Shown: positions 28,683 to 37,785 of the stretch, piece after piece
How the letters are laid out: each line of letters begins with the position of its first letter
Numbering within the stretch: position 1 is the stretch's first letter
Assembly (NCBI GenBank): GCA_963695415.1
Contig: CAVOGL010000001.1
Coordinates: forward strand, 1 to 64,000
Direction: 5' to 3'
Source of the DNA: CAVXWV01 sp963695415
Lineage (GTDB): Bacteria; Chloroflexota; Anaerolineae; Anaerolineales; UBA4823
Length of the DNA: 64,000 bases
Position numbers and translations under genes: made by a program
The notes under the pieces: model-generated
What the model was told of the DNA's origin: nothing
Database searches by the model: none
The model's input: only the letters and a program-made list of their open reading frames with translations

Positions 28683-29802
28683 CTATCCCTCGAAGCGGTA
28701 CTTCTCCACTTCCTTCATCACCAGGTCCGTCCCCAGCCCCGGTTTGGTGGGGAGCTTAAGGTAGCCCTTCTCGAACACTGGCGGGTCGGTGAGTAAGTCA
28801 TCCCGCCAGGGCGGGTCCTGTTCATCATCGACATACTCCAGCAGGGGTCCGTTGGGGATGTTGGCGGTGACGTGCAGGCTCGCCAGGGTGGATACCGGGC
28901 TGTTGGGGTTGTGCGGCATGACCTGCATGTAAGAGCTTTCTGCCATGGCGGCGATCTTCTTCGTCTCCAGGATGCCGCCGCAGCGCACCACGTCCGGCAT
29001 GATGATGTCGACCGCCTGGTGGCTGATCAGGTCGCGGAAGCCGAAGCGGGTGTAGCGCCGCTCGCCGACGCAGATGGGCACGTTGACGGCGTTGCGGATC
29101 TTGACCAGCTCGTCGATGTTCTCAGGACCGACCGGCTCCTCGTAGAACAGCAGCCCGATCTCCTCCAGGCGGTGCGCCAGGCGGATGGCGGCTGTGGAGG
29201 TGTAGCGCGCCTGGATGTCGGTGCAGATGTCGACCTGGTCTCCCACCGCTTCGCGGCAGCGGCGCATGTGCGCCAGGGCGTCCAGCTCCTCCGCCAGGGT
29301 GATGCCGCGCGGCGTGCCGACCAGCTCTCCGGGCGGCAGCGGTCTGACCGGGAAATATGCCTTGATGGCGGTCAGCCCCTTCTCCGCCAGATGCGCGCAG
29401 GCTTCGGGCGTCGAGGCGTGGCTGTATAGACGCACTTTCTCGCGGCAGACCCCGCCCAGCAGGTTGTAGATCGGCAGACCGGCTGCCTTGCCGATGATGT
29501 CCCACAGGGCGATCTCGATCCCGCTGATGGCGGCGATCACCGCCCCGGTCTGACCGATCTGGTTGAGGTGCTGGTACATGCGGTGGTAAAGCACCTCCAC
29601 CTGGAATGGGCTCTCGCCCACCACCAGCCGGCTGAGCTTCCTCGATAGCTTTCTTGATGATGCTGCCCCCGGGCCAGTTGGTGGCGTCTCCCAGCCCGAC
29701 CAGACCTTCGTCGGTGAAGACCTGCACCAGGATCCAGGGGGAGGGGATGGTGGTGTTGCGCCGGGTGCGCACCAGGTGAACTTTGATATCGGTGATTTTC
29801 AT
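28683..29802 (-). CDS. enolase-superfamily mandelate racemase/galactonate dehydratase-like (single frameshift)
   Basis: Start ATG 29802 (MKITDIKVHLVRTRRNTT). After IIKKAIEE the frame shifts near 29637 (one extra G in gagg restores KLSRLVVGESPF). The second frame has the capping domain, the barrel signature IAALSGIEIALWDIIGKAAGLPIYNLLGG, AIKAYFP, metal ligands DICTDIQARYT (Asp), LFYEEPV (Glu) and CVGERRYTRF (Glu), and the PHNPNSP motif in which the His acts as general base in the MR subgroup. It probably dehydrates an aldonic acid such as galactonate, consistent with the sugar ABC genes next door. It faces the transporter (convergent), so it is not in its operon. Confidence 0.8.
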
Positions 29803-29885
29803 TTTTTTCCTATTCCTTGCCTGTGTTTACACAGGTCGTTCTTGCTGATGATCGGCACATTTCCTGGGAAATAACTGTCACAGAA

Positions 29886-31455
29886 CTAATACGGTTCCTC
29901 CAGCGGCTGTGGTTCCTCCAAAGGCAGAGCTTCCTGGTTCGGCAGCACGAAACGGACCGGGGCGAGGCGCTCCACGCAGGTGGCTGCCAGGTCACTCACC
30001 GGCTGGTCCAGGAAGGCGGTGACCAGGCTGGCGGTGCAGGGCTGCGACCAGGCGATATCGCCTCCGGTGTGAGGGAATTCGACCACCCGGGCGTTGCGCA
30101 TCTCTCCCAGCTGCTCATTCAGCGCGCTGGCAGGCAGGTTGGGGGTGTACTGCCCCTGCAGCACCAGCACAGGTGTATCAGCAAAGGCGGTTACCGGTCT
30201 GGCAGGCTGGATGGGCTTGCCGTACCATTCCTTGCAGGCTGCCTGCTCGAGCCGCAGTGTCGCCTGGTGCTGCTCCTGAAGCAGTGCGTTCGCCGAGTTA
30301 TAAAACACCTCATCTGGGATTATCGAAGCGATCACCGGGCAGTGCGCAGACATCACGGCAGCCGTCTGGGCAGATCCCCTGCGGAAAGCGGCTCTCCAGA
30401 TGGCATCATCCAGGACAGCCGTGCGCTCGCTGGCGATATCATGGATGAAACCCGGCAGGCTGGCGAGCCCTTCTTCGCTGAGCAGCATCATGCGGGTTAT
30501 CTCCACCAGCAGGAAGCCTGACAGGTCGAGCTCAAAACCCTGCTGCTCACCCCGCCGGCGGATGTTGACCTGGACGGGCTGCCGGTTAAACAGGTCGATC
30601 GCCTGGTAAAACTCCCCTTCCACGTCCGGATAAGCAGCCGCGCAGTCCGCATCTTTTTGACAAGCCTGGAAAACACGGTCAAGGGTTGACTGCAGATCAC
30701 CCGACATGGACTGGTATGTGTGCTGCGTGTCCTCGGGAGATACGATCACCAGCGATCGGATGCCTTCAGACGATTCCCGCAGCAGGCGCAGAGCCAGCTC
30801 GTACCCGTACCCCGAGCCCAGCAGGTTCACGTCCCGGTAGCCCAACCCGGTTCTGATCGAGTTCAGGTCGGCGACATGCTGTTCGGTGGTGTAATTGGAC
30901 AGGTCGATGCCCGTTGACCAGTGATGCATCACGGCAGGCGTGGTACAAACCCACTGCCTGCTCGAGGATTTGGTCATCGAACAAACCCCTCCCCATCCCC
31001 TGGAACATGAATCCCATCATGCCCTCACATTCTGTCAGGACGGGTTCAGACTGCCCCACTCCCCTGGGATCGTAAAAAATGACATCATGTTCACGCAGGA
31101 TCGAACCGATGCTCTGGGTCAACCAACCCATCAGCTGCAAACCGGAAACGCCCGGGCTGATTGGCAGAAAGATCACCGGGTCGGGTCTGGGGCTGTCGCT
31201 TTTACTATGCGCAACCGCTACGGCGATCGTCGTCGTCTCTCCACCCGGATTGGCATAGTCCAGGGGAACTACGACCGTCCCGCAGGTCAGCTTGATCCCG
31301 AATGGAGCGCTGACACGGCAAGGGGAGATGGTAAATTTTTCTCCCCATGAACGGGTAAACTCTGGCGCATCACTCTCAGGGGAATCTGTCTGGCAGGCTC
31401 CTGTGAGAGAAGTAACCGCCAGTATGGACAGGACCAAAAATATTTTTAGTTTCAT
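29886..31455 (-). CDS. secreted alpha/beta hydrolase with TAP-like C-terminus (frameshifted, nucleophile missing)
   Basis: Start ATG 31455: signal peptide and lipobox (VTSLTGACQT). First frame gives APFGIKLTCGTVVVPLDYANPGGETTTIAVA, DPVIFLPISPGVSGLQ and VIFYDPRGVGQSEPVLTECEG (oxyanion and strand landmarks of proline iminopeptidase-type hydrolases). Near 30915-30925 the frame shifts and the rest reads ADLNSIRTGLGYRDVNLLGSGYGYELALRLL and a TAP-like end TPVLVLQGQYTPNLPASALNEQL, EFPHTGGDIAWSQPCTASLV. The elbow is normally G-x-S-Y-G; here it is G-S-G-Y-G, so the nucleophile Ser is not where it should be. It may be inactive or non-hydrolytic. Confidence 0.7.
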
Positions 31456-31506
31456 GGTGATCATCCTGGATGAACCTGGATAGTTTTCAAGAAATTATAC
31501 CCTCGT

Positions 31507-32757
31507 TCAAACGGATACCCCCAGCGCGCCAGGGTTGGAGACCACCCCTGGACCGGCTGGAGGCGGAAGAGGCGCGCTCACCGGGAGCCTGGACAGGGGT
31601 TCAAACCTAAGTCTTACCTCCCTTTTACCAAACGAAACCAGCTTACGCTTAAGCACGCTCGACAGGCGGTCTGCGGACCAGTAAACCACATCATCGTCCC
31701 TGGCTGTTACCAGGAATTCGCTCACTTCAGGTCTGAAAGCCACAGGCACGATCTGTTTGAGGTATCTATCCCTTACCAACATCGGAACCTCGTCGACCAT
31801 ACTTTCAACGCTCCTTTCCCATACCTGCCGCCGGGTCAGGGGTGAACCCTCTTCGATCGGTTCTTCCAGGCTGCCATCGAGAGGTGAAATCCGCTCCTGC
31901 TCCGGCTCTTCTAGCGGTTCTTCGTCAAAGTCACATTCGCAACCATCCTGCGTAGATGGGTTCTCGATATATTCTTGATCCAAATTCGATCTGGAAATGG
32001 TCAAGCCCAGCTGGTTCAGGAAAGAAAGCGGGAGCAGGCTGCAGGGATCCTTGAGAAATCGACTCAATGGACGGCGTTTTTTCTTCAGGTTTGCATATAC
32101 TACCCTGGCGGGTTTTCCCAGTTTACAGCGATTGACGTGAGCTTCGGCGACGAGGGCAAGCGCCAGGCTCTTGTCTTCTTCGCCCCCTTTGGAGATCATC
32201 ACAGGCTCGCCGAACAAATCCTCCGTCGCCGCCTGGAAATCCTCCCAGCTAAATCCGTTCCCCTGATCTGTTTTCTGATCAGGCTCCTGATCTGTTTTCT
32301 GATCAGGCTCCTGATCTGTACATTGATCTGATCCCTGATCCCCTTTCTGATCAGGCGCCTGACTGCTATCCAGGTCAGGTTCCTTTTCAAGCCCATCCTC
32401 AATAATTGCGGATTCTTCGGTTAAGTTAAGTAAGTCAGAAGTGTTATCTATATCTATATCTGACTCACTTAACTTAAGAGGGAAAAAAACGTAATTTTTG
32501 AGGTTTTTTATTATCGCAAGGAATAACATCTTCAATATACGGTGAGGTACCAGCATCCAACCGGATGGGTTTTGCACACGCCGGATCATTCCTTCCGAGG
32601 CAAGGTTGACCAGCGTTTTGGCTACAGTATTCTCGCTGTAACATGTCTTGGCGCTCAGCCACCTGGCAGTGACCGGTCTGCCTGCAATGAGCATCGTCAG
32701 CAAGCAGGTAATACCTGCGCCGCGCAAAGCGGAAATCACCAGATATGGACTTTCCAT
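31507..32757 (-). CDS. winged-helix plus DnaA N-terminal-like domain protein
   Basis: 416 residues, ATG 32757 after AGGAGG. Residues 1-72 form a winged helix (CLLTMLIAGRPVTARWLSAKT, YSENTVAKTLVNLASEGMIRRV, NPSGWMLV). A low-complexity DQ-rich tandem segment covers about 133-165 and an acidic Glu-Pro stretch about 280-315. Residues about 315-385 (VWERSVESMVDEVPMLVRDRYLKQIVPVAF, VSEFLVTARDDDVVYWSADRLSSVLKRKL, REVRLRFEP) resemble the DnaA domain I fold. No AAA+ or DNA-binding DnaA domain IV is present. It may regulate replication or bind the helicase loader. A putative LexA box is 56 bp upstream. Confidence 0.55.
   Translation of the reverse strand: MESPYLVISALRGAGITCLLTMLIAGRPVTARWLSAKTCYSENTVAKTLVNLASEGMIRRVQNPSGWMLVPHRILKMLFLAIIKNLKNYVFFPLKLSESDIDIDNTSDLLNLTEESAIIEDGLEKEPDLDSSQAPDQKGDQGSDQCTDQEPDQKTDQEPDQKTDQGNGFSWEDFQAATEDLFGEPVMISKGGEEDKSLALALVAEAHVNRCKLGKPARVVYANLKKKRRPLSRFLKDPCSLLPLSFLNQLGLTISRSNLDQEYIENPSTQDGCECDFDEEPLEEPEQERISPLDGSLEEPIEEGSPLTRRQVWERSVESMVDEVPMLVRDRYLKQIVPVAFRPEVSEFLVTARDDDVVYWSADRLSSVLKRKLVSFGKREVRLRFEPLSRLPVSAPLPPPAGPGVVSNPGALGVSV
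32260..32360 (-). repeat. 30-bp tandem repeat within the DnaA-N-like gene
   Basis: The gene contains consecutive near-identical 30-bp units (tgatcaggctcctgatctgt then tttc) coding for D-Q-E-P-D-Q-K-T on the minus strand, five to six variants in all. Each unit carries two or three TGATC palindromic sites. Length variation would not shift the frame. Confidence 0.7.
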
Positions 32758-32812
32758 ATTCCTCCTGAATTGAATGTTGTGATTTGCCTGTTATGGATGG
32801 ATTTGACGGAAC

Positions 32813-32838
32813 TATAATAGAACTAATGTTCTATTATA
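32813..32838. promoter_or_regulatory. putative LexA/SOS box (GAAC-N4-GTTC)
   Basis: A perfect inverted repeat, arms TATAATAGAAC and GTTCTATTATA, separated by TAAT. The core GAAC-N4-GTTC is the operator type of Gram-positive and other LexA repressors. It lies 56 bp upstream of the ATG of the DnaA-N-like gene (minus strand) and about 140 bp upstream of the oxygenase gene (plus strand), and overlaps a TATAAT that could be a -10 element. The LexA assignment is inferred from the motif. Confidence 0.6.
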
Positions 32839-32976
32839 CCACAGGTGTCATAAAAAGAACAGGCTTCAGCCCCCGGAATCGTCATTTTTCTCCTTTTTAT
32901 GCCTGAATAATCCGATTATAATTGCGGCGTTAAGAGATGCCTGATCTCATATCCCCAACCAATGTATAGGAGCACA

Positions 32977-33858
32977 ATGAGCCACTACCGAGTTTTGACC
33001 GAAATGCAAGTACAGTCCTTCCTCGACAAGGGGTACCTGGTGGTGCCGGACTGTCTGGATAAAAACATCGCCAACCGCTGGATCGATGAAGCCTACCAGC
33101 GCCTGGGTTATGACCCGAATGATCCCTCCAGCTGGGAGATCGACATCATCTGGATGGACCACCAGAACCAGATGCCTGTTCGAAAACTGGCGCCTAAAGC
33201 CTGGGATGCCATCCTGGACGTTGTGGGCGGCGAGGAACGGCTCGAACAGCAAGTGATGGAGATCGAGTCGAAACATTTCACCACGATCAACTCTTACGAG
33301 TGGTCGGATGCCTTCATCGCAAATTTTCACCGCGGCGCCGACCAGCCCTGGCAGCCCCCTTCCGCGAACGTGGGCGGCTGGCATAAGGACGGCAGTTATT
33401 TCCGCCACTTCCTCGACAGCAGGGAGCAGGCGCTGCTCACGATCGTGCTCTGGTCCGATATGCTCCACCAGGGAGGCGGGACCTTCGTCTCTCCGGATTC
33501 GGTACGCGTAATGGCGCGTCATCTCTTAGAACACCCAGAAGGCTTGCTCCCAAGGGATCTTGATACCAAAACACTGATCCAACAGTGCCATGATTTCGAG
33601 GAGATCACCGGAAATGCAGGGGACTTCGTCATCCTGCACCCGTTCATCCTGCACGCCTCGTCGCAGAACACCATCCGCAAACCGCGCTTCATGACCAACC
33701 CGCCGATCGTATTGAAAGAACCGATGAACCTGAACCGCGCTGATGCGGAGGATTTCTCGCTGCTGGAGCGCGCCACGCTGCACTACCTGGGATTAGAAAG
33801 GTTGGATTTCCAGCCTGCTGGGGCGCGCGAATCGTTCTGGTGGCCTGCGGAGGTCTAG
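32977..33858 (+). CDS. phytanoyl-CoA dioxygenase family protein
   Basis: 293 residues; AGGAG before ATG 32977. Non-haem iron, 2-oxoglutarate-dependent oxygenase fold: FLDKGYLVVPDCLDKNIANRWIDEAYQRLGYDP start, VGGWHKDGSYFRHFLDS with the metal His and Asp (HxD at about residues 129-131), FVILHPFILHASSQNTIRKPRFMTNPP with the distal metal His and the Arg that binds 2-oxoglutarate. All three iron ligands are present. Substrate unknown; it needs O2, which is noteworthy for a presumed anaerobe. No neighbours indicate a pathway. Confidence 0.85.
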   Translation: MSHYRVLTEMQVQSFLDKGYLVVPDCLDKNIANRWIDEAYQRLGYDPNDPSSWEIDIIWMDHQNQMPVRKLAPKAWDAILDVVGGEERLEQQVMEIESKHFTTINSYEWSDAFIANFHRGADQPWQPPSANVGGWHKDGSYFRHFLDSREQALLTIVLWSDMLHQGGGTFVSPDSVRVMARHLLEHPEGLLPRDLDTKTLIQQCHDFEEITGNAGDFVILHPFILHASSQNTIRKPRFMTNPPIVLKEPMNLNRADAEDFSLLERATLHYLGLERLDFQPAGARESFWWPAEV

Positions 33859-33873
33859 GATCTGCTTTTTCTT

Positions 33874-35446
33874 TTACTGGATCACAATCATCCCCGGTGC
33901 GAGCGGCGATTCACTCTCAAACAGCTGCTCAACCTTGCGTAAATCGTTGTCCTTCACCAGCACCTGGTCGTTGAACAATCCTTCCAGGCGGATGAAAGCG
34001 CGCGCCGGGGATAGGGCACGGCAGTCGTGGATAAAAGCATCCTGGACGTGGGTAAAGCGCAGTAAGCTCTCCTGACCCTCGCTGCCATCCATTCGGACAT
34101 GTGAGAGCTCCAGACCTGCGACATCATCACATACGATGGCTGGACGCAGGTCGTTCGATTCAATGTCGAAGGTAACGGCGTCAAGGGTCAATGCGCGCAC
34201 GTGACGGGCGTAGAGGGCATAGGCTGGCAGAGTGCCAAACATGTGGTACTCGGGGTAATGGTCGCGCAGCTCAGGCACATCCCTTCGGGATGCTTCATCT
34301 GCCGTCCCGCCCCCCGGAAAGGTGAAGTGGCAGCTGCTGAATGTGATCGCCTTCCACATAATAGCCAGGCACGGATGTGATGTTGATGCACGAGCGCACC
34401 TCGCCCGGCATGCGCACCACCTCGTGCTCAAGCGGGTAGGAATTATCCGCAACCGTGGCGCGGATGTTGCTGAAGCGCACATTTTCAAACTTCCCGATTG
34501 GGAGCGACTCCTCGCGCTCGCCTTTCCAGCCCAGGTAACCGCCCAGGCGGATCGAGATCGGACCGGTGGTGTTCTCGATGACCAGGTTGTTGAACGAGAT
34601 ATTGCGCATCACCCCGCCTTCGACTGCTTGCATTTTTACCGCACATCCATAAGTATTGTGGATCACGCAGTTGGAAATGGCGATATTCTCGAATACGCCC
34701 GTGGACCAGGGACCGAAGCGGAAGGCTGCCCAGCGAGTGGTGATGATGCAGTCGCTGACAACCACATTGCGGGCGCTCTTACTGAATGGGAAGGCATCGT
34801 CTCCGCAGTCGATATCGCAGCCGGTGATGAAGACATTCTCGCAGCCGGCAATGTGGAAACCGTCCGTGTTCTGGTTGCTGCGGCTGCGGATGCGCACATT
34901 TTCAATCCTCAAACCAGTAACATCGACAATCAGGGCGTTGTAGCAGGCGCTGTTGCGCAGAGTCAGGTCGCGGAATTGCACATCCGCGCAGTTTTCGATG
35001 TGCACCAGGTTCGGTCGCGGCATGGCTTCTCCTTCAGGCGCTTTCTCCTCGTCCTCCCAGTTGAAGCCTTCAGTCCCGCAAGGGAAGCTGGCGCCCTGCC
35101 CATCGATCGCGCCTCTGCCGGTGAGGCTGACCTGGCTGGCATCCTTAACAACGATGAGTGCCTGGCGCATCCCGTAGGTGATCTCTTCGCCTGTGAGCGG
35201 GTAATCCTCGATCTTATCGCTGCCGAGAAGCACTGCCTGCGGTTCGAGGTGCAGGTTGACATTGGATCTCAGCCAAAGTGTGCCGGTGAGGAAGATACCG
35301 TTGGACACCACAACCGTCCCCCCTCCCGCCATGTGACAGGCGTCGATGGCAGCCTGTATGGAGGTGGTGTTGAGCGTGGGCTCATCAGGCACCGCGCCAT
35401 AATCGAGGATATTGAACGAATGCGTTTGATTCACAGTTTTATTCAT
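33874..35446 (-). CDS. glycoside hydrolase family 28-like (polygalacturonase-like), single frameshift
   Basis: Start ATG 35446, AAGGAA 9-15 bp upstream; an earlier ATG 35467 has no site. There is no signal peptide, so it is cytosolic. It begins FNILDYGAVPDEPTLNTTSIQAAIDACHMAGGGTVVV and contains GRGAIDGQG, NTDGFHIAGCENVFITGCDIDCGDDAF (GH28 NTDG and DD motifs), but the G-H-G and R-I-K motifs are replaced by FRFGPWSTG and AVKMQ, so the enzyme may have a different specificity or be inactive. Near 34310 the frame shifts; the other frame supplies DEASRRDVPELRDHYPEYHMFG, ending in SLAPGMIVIQ. Convergent with the oxygenase. Confidence 0.7.
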
Positions 35447-35723
35447 TTTATTTTTCCTTATATCCAAGCTGGAAGGTTGTTACGGACCATATGATAACAT
35501 CAATGCATTCGGCTGACCTCACCGCACGCGGGCAGTTTCTATTTTGAACCACGAAGGATTCGTAAAGTTTCGAAGAATACACTCACAGTTCCGGAGAAGA
35601 TATGTTACCATTCATGACAATTCAGGTAACTATAGACCGAATACACAAAGACCGGTCTTGAACCTGGAAATAAAATGCGACTCGCCTGCGCGTTCGATGA
35701 CAATAATCAGGAGGCAATAAACG
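35447..35723. other. intergenic, nothing recognised
   Basis: About 275 bp between the divergent GH28-like gene and the next plus-strand gene. AGGAGG at 35709-35714 belongs to the following gene. No palindrome of interest. Confidence 0.4.
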
Positions 35724-36131
35724 ATGGTACCGCTTGACCGCACGAAAGACAATCCCTGGGTGTTGAAAACCCCTCCCGGAACTTCCGAATACAGCATGCA
35801 TATCGATGAAAAAGATGGGAAAAAGGTGCTGGTGTGCACGGTGGGTAAAACCGTGTTGTTCTACGATGCCCGCTGCATCGATGATCTGCATGCAATGCTG
35901 AAGGCTGCAGGCGATTGGGTCGAGCTGGGCGGGGCAGACGAACAGAAACCTGCCAAAGAAGGGACCGTGGAAGCCTGGGGGCGTTCAACAGACAACCCGA
36001 TAGGCGGGTGGTATGGGTTGAAGAAAGGATTGAGGGGGCGGTTTGGGGTTTATGTCCCACCTTTGATGGAGGAACTCGGTCTGTGCGAGCTGGAGCACAA
36101 TCCGAAGAACAACCGCATGAGGGCAATTTAA
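35724..36131 (+). CDS. hypothetical protein, DUF6855-like
   Basis: 135 residues with AGGAGG 10 bp before ATG. Residues: PWVLKTPPGTSEYSMHIDEKDGKKVLVCTVGKTVLFYDARCIDDLHAMLKAAGDWVELGGADEQKP, then GTVEAWGRSTDNPIGGWYGLKKGLRGRFGVYVPPLMEELGLCELEHNPKNNRMRAI. The sequence is similar to a family of about 130-residue bacterial proteins with no function (I believe DUF6855, not certain). Cytosolic, intact, monocistronic with a terminator following. Confidence 0.65.
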   Translation: MVPLDRTKDNPWVLKTPPGTSEYSMHIDEKDGKKVLVCTVGKTVLFYDARCIDDLHAMLKAAGDWVELGGADEQKPAKEGTVEAWGRSTDNPIGGWYGLKKGLRGRFGVYVPPLMEELGLCELEHNPKNNRMRAI

Positions 36132-36160
36132 TTTTCGGACGGAAAGCTGTTACAGAGGAT

Positions 36161-36195
36161 CCTTCCGAAGTCCGGGAGACTTCGGAAGGTTTTTG
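36161..36195 (+). terminator. Rho-independent terminator
   Basis: CCTTCCGAAGTC (36161-36172) pairs with GACTTCGGAAGG (36178-36189) around a 5-nt loop; TTTTTG follows. It ends the preceding hypothetical gene. Confidence 0.85.
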
Positions 36196-36204
36196 TATGG
36201 CTGG

Positions 36205-36490
36205 ATCATACCGATAGTGTTGCTATCGCTCCCAGGTTGGCTGCGCACCTGCTTAGGTAATGGAGGATCCATGCTGACGAATGCCAGGTCATGATTGATA
36301 ACAAAATATCCGGAGCTCCTGGACAATGGGTCAGTTCAGGGATTAGCATAATCGTTGCAGAGGATGTTGCTGTGATTTTCGGTGAGGGCGTAAAGGTTGG
36401 GGCGAGAGAGGGGACAGGTGTGAATGTGCTCGTGGAAGTTTGCGTCAATGTCGGCGTGATTGTTTGGGTAATGTTGTGCGTAAGAACCGG
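36205..36490 (-). pseudogene. fragment of a secreted SH3-like protein with Thr/Pro linker
   Basis: On the minus strand, after the integrase end, a Thr/Pro-rich linker (TPTLTQTSTSTFTPVPSLAPTFTPSP) is followed by CPGAPDILLS and, in a shifted frame, AFVSMDPPLPKQVRSQPGS. That pattern is the start of a bacterial SH3-like repeat in secreted proteins of this group. Beginning and end are missing. It is a remnant fused by rearrangement to the integrase debris. Confidence 0.45.
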
Positions 36491-36499
36491 TTCCTTGAG

Positions 36500-37335
36500 T
36501 GGAAAAAGATAATCAACCAGGCAAGTTTTACGTTGGACATTTGGGGCAGTATCATAGATGCGCAGTCCGGCTCCCCGAACAGAGAATTGCAGTGTTACCC
36601 ACACACCCCTGGTCAGGCTCTGCAGTAGGGACCTCCCAATGCTGATTCAAAACCATGATTTGACGGTCTTTGCTGACTGCCCGGATGAAATGCACCTTGC
36701 CAGCTGTTAGTGGTAATTTCGCCAGCATTTTCAAGCCGACAGGCAGATAACAGACTGGGCGGCTCGAGTGTATTTCCAACGAGGAGCGACCCTGTAAAGC
36801 TGAATGAAGCGAACTGTGACGATAGGCGTCAAAGAAAAGCGGCGAGTGCGTGTGAACCGCAGCTAGGTCAGGCAGTTCAATTTTGTCCCAGACAATCTTG
36901 GTGTAGTCCTGATGGAAACGTTCCACACTGCCGTTACTTTCCGGGTGACGGATCGGCGTAAAAGATCAGTTTGGTCCCGATCATAAGCCCCAGGCGCAGT
37001 ACCTTATCGAGCACGCCCGGATGGGAGAAACCGCCGCTGAAACAGCTCTCGTTATCGACCTGGGTGTAGTCCGGCAAACCCAATTCACGCCAGACCTGTA
37101 TCGAAATAATGCTTTCGCCATTTATACACCCATGCCAGAGATCACCCCACTTGCTGGACCACTTTCGCAGGAGAATTTCCACTGCGCAGTAGATGGATCG
37201 TTGTGCATCGGATAGCCAGAGCCATTGATCTACGATGAACCTTCACAATATCGTAGAAACCCAATGGCTGACCGCTTTGCCGATCCAGCTTAAGCTTGTC
37301 ACAGATCTAGTAGCGCTTCGAGTACGTGGCGTTTG
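36500..37335 (-). mobile_element. IS481-type integrase remnant, copy A
   Basis: A transposase with an rve core. Minus-strand blocks in shifting frames: DKLKLDRQSGQPLGFYDIVKVHRRSMALAI, then WSSKWGD, VDNESCFSGGFSHPG (catalytic DD-type core), LRLGLMIGTKLIFYADPSPGK, GSVERFHQDYTKIVWDKIELPDL (the E in SVERF closes the DDE triad), and FFDAYRHSSLHSALQGRSSLEIHS, AGKVHFIRAVSKDRQIMVLNQHWEVP. Several frameshifts mean it is inactive. Inverted-repeat ends were not found. Copy B of the 3' part lies upstream. Confidence 0.65.
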
Positions 37336-37339
37336 GCGC

Positions 37340-37775
37340 TGGAACTCCTGCCGGAGCGGAAGAACCGGTTACTTGAGTGGAAAAGGATATTCAGCCACGC
37401 AAGATCTGCGTTGGTCATCTTGGAGCAGCATCATAGATGCGCAGTCCTGGCTCCCCGAACAGAGAATTGCAGTGTTAGCCCACACACCTTGGTCAGGCTC
37501 TGCAGTAGGGACCTCCCAATGCTGATTCAAAACCATGATTTGGCGGTCTTTGCTGACTGCCCGGATGAAATGCACCTTGCCAGCTGTGAGTGGTAATTTT
37601 GCAGGCATTTGCAAGCCGGCAGGCAGATGACAGGCTAGGCGGCTCGAGTGCATTTCCAACGAGGAGCGACCTTGTCAAAGCTGAATGATGCGAACTGTGA
37701 CGATAGGCGTCAAAGAAAAGCGGCGAGTGCGTGTGAACGCAGCCGAAGTTCAGTCCCATCCGACCAACTTACGCA
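37340..37775 (-). mobile_element. IS481-type integrase remnant, duplicated C-terminal part (copy B)
   Basis: About 340 bp (37420-37750) is nearly identical to 36560-36885 of copy A: the segment encoding FFDAYRHSSHHSAL, AGKVHFIRAVSKDRQIMVLNQHWEVPTAEPDQG and the following sequence. It lies immediately upstream of copy A on the same strand, in direct orientation. Its 5' part with the DDE residues is lost. The duplication suggests recombination between tandem elements. Confidence 0.75.
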
Positions 37776-37785
37776 CTAATCCTTC

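Noticed and set aside
29817..30521. A 234-codon frame opposite the alpha/beta hydrolase
   Set aside because: No recognisable features, and the minus-strand frame has a TAP-like C-terminus.
34322..35494. A 390-codon open frame opposite the GH28-like gene
   Set aside because: It is an antisense shadow of a GC-rich gene; the minus-strand frame has family motifs (NTDG, CGDD).
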